The position numbers and the translations under genes were made by a program. 64,000 nucleotides of DNA, from positions 38,185 through 102,184 of the forward strand of contig JASANG010003329.1 in assembly GCA_030248215.1 (NCBI GenBank), in the 5' to 3' direction. The notes under the pieces are model-generated. The model was not told the DNA's origin. It ran no database searches and saw nothing but the letters and a program-made list of their open reading frames with translations. Of this stretch, positions 62,276 to 64,000 are shown piece after piece; position 1 is the stretch's first letter; the number at the start of each line of letters is the position of its first letter. This DNA comes from Enoplolaimus lenunculus. Its lineage: Eukaryota > Nematoda > Enoplea > Enoplida > Thoracostomopsidae.

Positions 62276-63041
62276 ATGTTTATTATTAATACTTTAAACA
62301 GAGCTAAGTCGTATGTGCTAAGTACGCGAAGGACGATGTCAAATTATTATGAGCCTGATGTGCATTCAGTAGAAAGAGCAACGTTTGCATTATCATGATT
62401 TTGGTTTCCGGAGGCGCAATACGCTGTACTACCAGGCGTTCTCCGGACTCGAGTGGGATATACTGGCGGTAGTGTTTCTAGTCCGTCTTACCACAACTTG
62501 TAAGCATCAATTTATATAATTTTGACTCCAGTTTTTGGCAGAAGCGCAAGCGTTTTAAACAAATATATACGTGTACTGTAACAAACGTTTTTAATTGTGT
62601 TATACCTGTGATATTTGCAAAATTTTATTCTTTGAAGTTGGCGACTTGCTTTAATTGAGCTCTCGGAAAGGATAAGATTTAATGGAGTTATCAGCTTCAT
62701 TTTGTCTAGATTATAAAATATTTTGAAAGTCGTAAGACTAGTCAGATGCGCATTAAATGTATGCTTGAGATCACGCCTTCAACTGTCGTGCTTTGATTTA
62801 ACAAAACAAATTGCATCATTTTTGCAATGTTTGCCCTTAGAACGTAAGTTCTCAATATTTATGAACCAGTCATTTCTGAACAGTTTTGAACAAAGAGTAA
62901 TATTGAAGTATTTTCTTTCAGAGGCGATCACACTGAGACAATTGATTTGGAGTTTGACCCAGCTGTTGTGTCATTCGATTTTCTGGTCGATAAATTTTGG
63001 CAATTCCACAATCCTACAACCCAACATCGTACTCAATACAT
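62276..63041 (+). CDS. MSRA: Selenocysteine-containing methionine sulfoxide reductase A, 5' part
   Basis: Two exons are visible: 62276-62499 (second in-frame ATG at 62336) and 62922-63041, joined at phase 2 by GT-AG sites. MsrA reduces methionine-S-sulfoxide in proteins. After ERATFALS comes an in-frame TGA (62396-62398), then FWFPEAQYAVLPGVLRTRVG, YTGGSVSSPSYHNL and, across the intron, GDHTETIDLEFDPAVVSFDF and FWQFHNPTTQHRTQYM. This matches MsrA of the GDHTE subtype through both exons. The TGA falls exactly on the catalytic cysteine of the GCFW motif, so I read it as selenocysteine. Residue number is 21 from 62336 or 41 from 62276. The upstream ATG adds MFIINTLNRAKSYVLSTRRT, a presequence-like basic segment, preceded by an in-frame stop at 62267. 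The next exon (expected to start SAIF) and the 3' UTR SECIS element should lie right of the window. The two conserved flanking exons with intact splice sites argue against a pseudogene. Confidence 0.92.
62396..62398 (+). other. In-frame TGA read as selenocysteine
   Basis: The codon sits at the MsrA nucleophile position, between TFALS and FWFPEAQY. Conserved coding sequence continues for 35 residues in the same exon and 39 more in the next. Established knowledge: several MsrA enzymes, such as that of Chlamydomonas, use selenocysteine at exactly this site. Recoding needs a 3' SECIS element that is not inside the window. Confidence 0.85.
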
Positions 63042-63218
63042 GTAAGCTGAAAAGGGCTAATGTGAAGACAGTATGATAAGTTATACAACTAAGTTCTGAA
63101 CTCTGTTCAAGCTGCTACCTTTTTTCAAGTATCGCACACTGGGGTTTTATGGCGACTGTTGTGTAAGAATAATACGGATTGTTGCTTCACTCTAAATGCC
63201 TGCTAAACATAATAAAAA

Positions 63219-63811
63219 TTAGGGATGTGCCGATTAATGAGCATCGTGTGTGTCGGCATCGGTACTTAAAAAACTGCTGATTCTTTGCAGATACTGTTTG
63301 CACTTTACTGTGAGTTGGAATGCTATCAATTTCACTTGGCTATATATCAGTTTGTCTTATCAGGGAAACTGTTTCCTCTCTTCGTTTGTGTTTGAAAAAA
63401 ATTAATTGAAATGACCCATTCTCATAAAATTGTAATCTTTTACGGTTGTTAGGGTTTAAGTCATATTTTCAATGACAACGAAACAAGATACGTTAAATTC
63501 CTGCTCGTATTATGCTGCCTAATGTTGCGAGCAGTATTACAAAAATATACAATCGCCGCTGACTCCAAAAACCTGTTTAGCGCCGAAGAATGCGTGCGAA
63601 GTGTCTTAGTAACCTTTCTTGTATGTATAAAATTATAATACGCATTATTGAGGCGAAAAAGCTTAGTGAAACAGTGCTTGGGTCAAGGCTGCCACGTTGG
63701 TCGAGGTTACCCCGTGCTACTATAGTGTTGTATCCTGTTTGCATCGGCATTTTTTCAAAATAAAAATCGGCATCGGCAAAAATTTTGGTATTGGGTATTG
63801 GCGCATCGCTA
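63219..63811 (+). mobile_element. TAGGGATGTGCCG-family hAT MITE, long copy
   Basis: It starts TAGGGATGTGCCGATTAATG and ends with 'tattggcgcatcgcta', a diverged inverse. The flanks ATAAAAAT and GAAAAAAT match at six of eight positions. At 593 bp it is longer than 699-1026 and shares internal words with 206-490 ('ggaatgctatcaatttcac' region). It lies in MsrA intron 2 as far as the window shows. The bases from 63812 to 64000 hold nothing recognised. Confidence 0.65.
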
Positions 63812-64000
63812 GAAAAAATCATCATTTTCTTATTTCTTTTTCTTAAAAATTGGCATTTTTTCTTGCTTTCGTTTTAAAGATATATAAAGTATATATTAGT
63901 TATTTGTGCTATCTGAGTTTGGTGTCCACAAGAAAATTAAAATACCTTTTCACTGTCCAGTTCCGGATGTGCATATGTTTATGTTATTTACGTTTCCACC

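Noticed and set aside
62396-62398. TGA as evidence that MsrA is a pseudogene
   Set aside because: It falls exactly on the catalytic cysteine, there are no other stops, both splice sites are intact and conservation continues through the next exon. Selenocysteine explains it better.

Overview
The window is nuclear DNA of an invertebrate animal. It is AT-rich, its genes are split by many short GT-AG introns, the proteins are plainly metazoan (MON1, PPM1L, TMEM184, mitochondrial ClpP, a GnRH-type GPCR), and the introns and intergenic space are full of tRNA-derived SINEs and short non-autonomous DNA transposons (MITEs). The sequence does not settle the phylum; a tunicate or a spiralian such as a flatworm or mollusc would both fit. 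None of the genes is one open frame. I assembled each from exons by protein similarity, splice consensus and reading-phase continuity, and all junctions listed keep frame.

Layout from left to right. (1) 1349-7026, minus strand: first five exons of a TMEM184-family membrane protein, running off the left edge. (2) 7.1-10.8 kb: intergenic, with a cluster of two tRNA-derived SINE families. (3) 10868-18240, plus strand: complete MON1 in six exons; its 3.8 kb first intron holds a minisatellite with an apparent ~500 bp higher-order repeat. (4) 18.3-20.4 kb: nested MITEs. (5) 20410-24402, plus strand: PPM1L-type PP2C phosphatase in seven exons. (6) 24.4-45.6 kb: a 21 kb stretch with no gene I can name, containing MITEs, SINEs, degenerate tandem repeats, a GC-richer patch and two orphan open frames. 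(7) 45662-54233, plus strand: seven-exon class A GPCR of the GnRH/corazonin/AKH type. (8) 57289-61191, minus strand: mitochondrial ClpP in five exons. (9) 62276 or 62336 onward, plus strand: first two exons of methionine sulfoxide reductase A, whose catalytic cysteine is encoded by an in-frame TGA, so it is read here as a selenoprotein. The gene runs off the right edge.

No operon-like or pathway arrangement links all the genes. The one suggestive pair is ClpP and MsrA, head to head about 1.1 kb apart and both with presequence-like N-termini, consistent with a shared mitochondrial quality-control role.

The strongest findings are the selenocysteine MsrA, which ordinary gene prediction would cut short or miss, and the GnRH-type receptor that lacks the arginine of the DRY motif. 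The repeat landscape includes several non-autonomous families with readable target-site duplications. These are a hAT-type MITE with CAGGGTGCAA ends, one with TAGGGATGTGCCG ends, one built around CTTAGG hexamers, a TA-flanked mariner/pogo-type MITE, and SINEs that are tandemly duplicated and then interrupted by MITEs.
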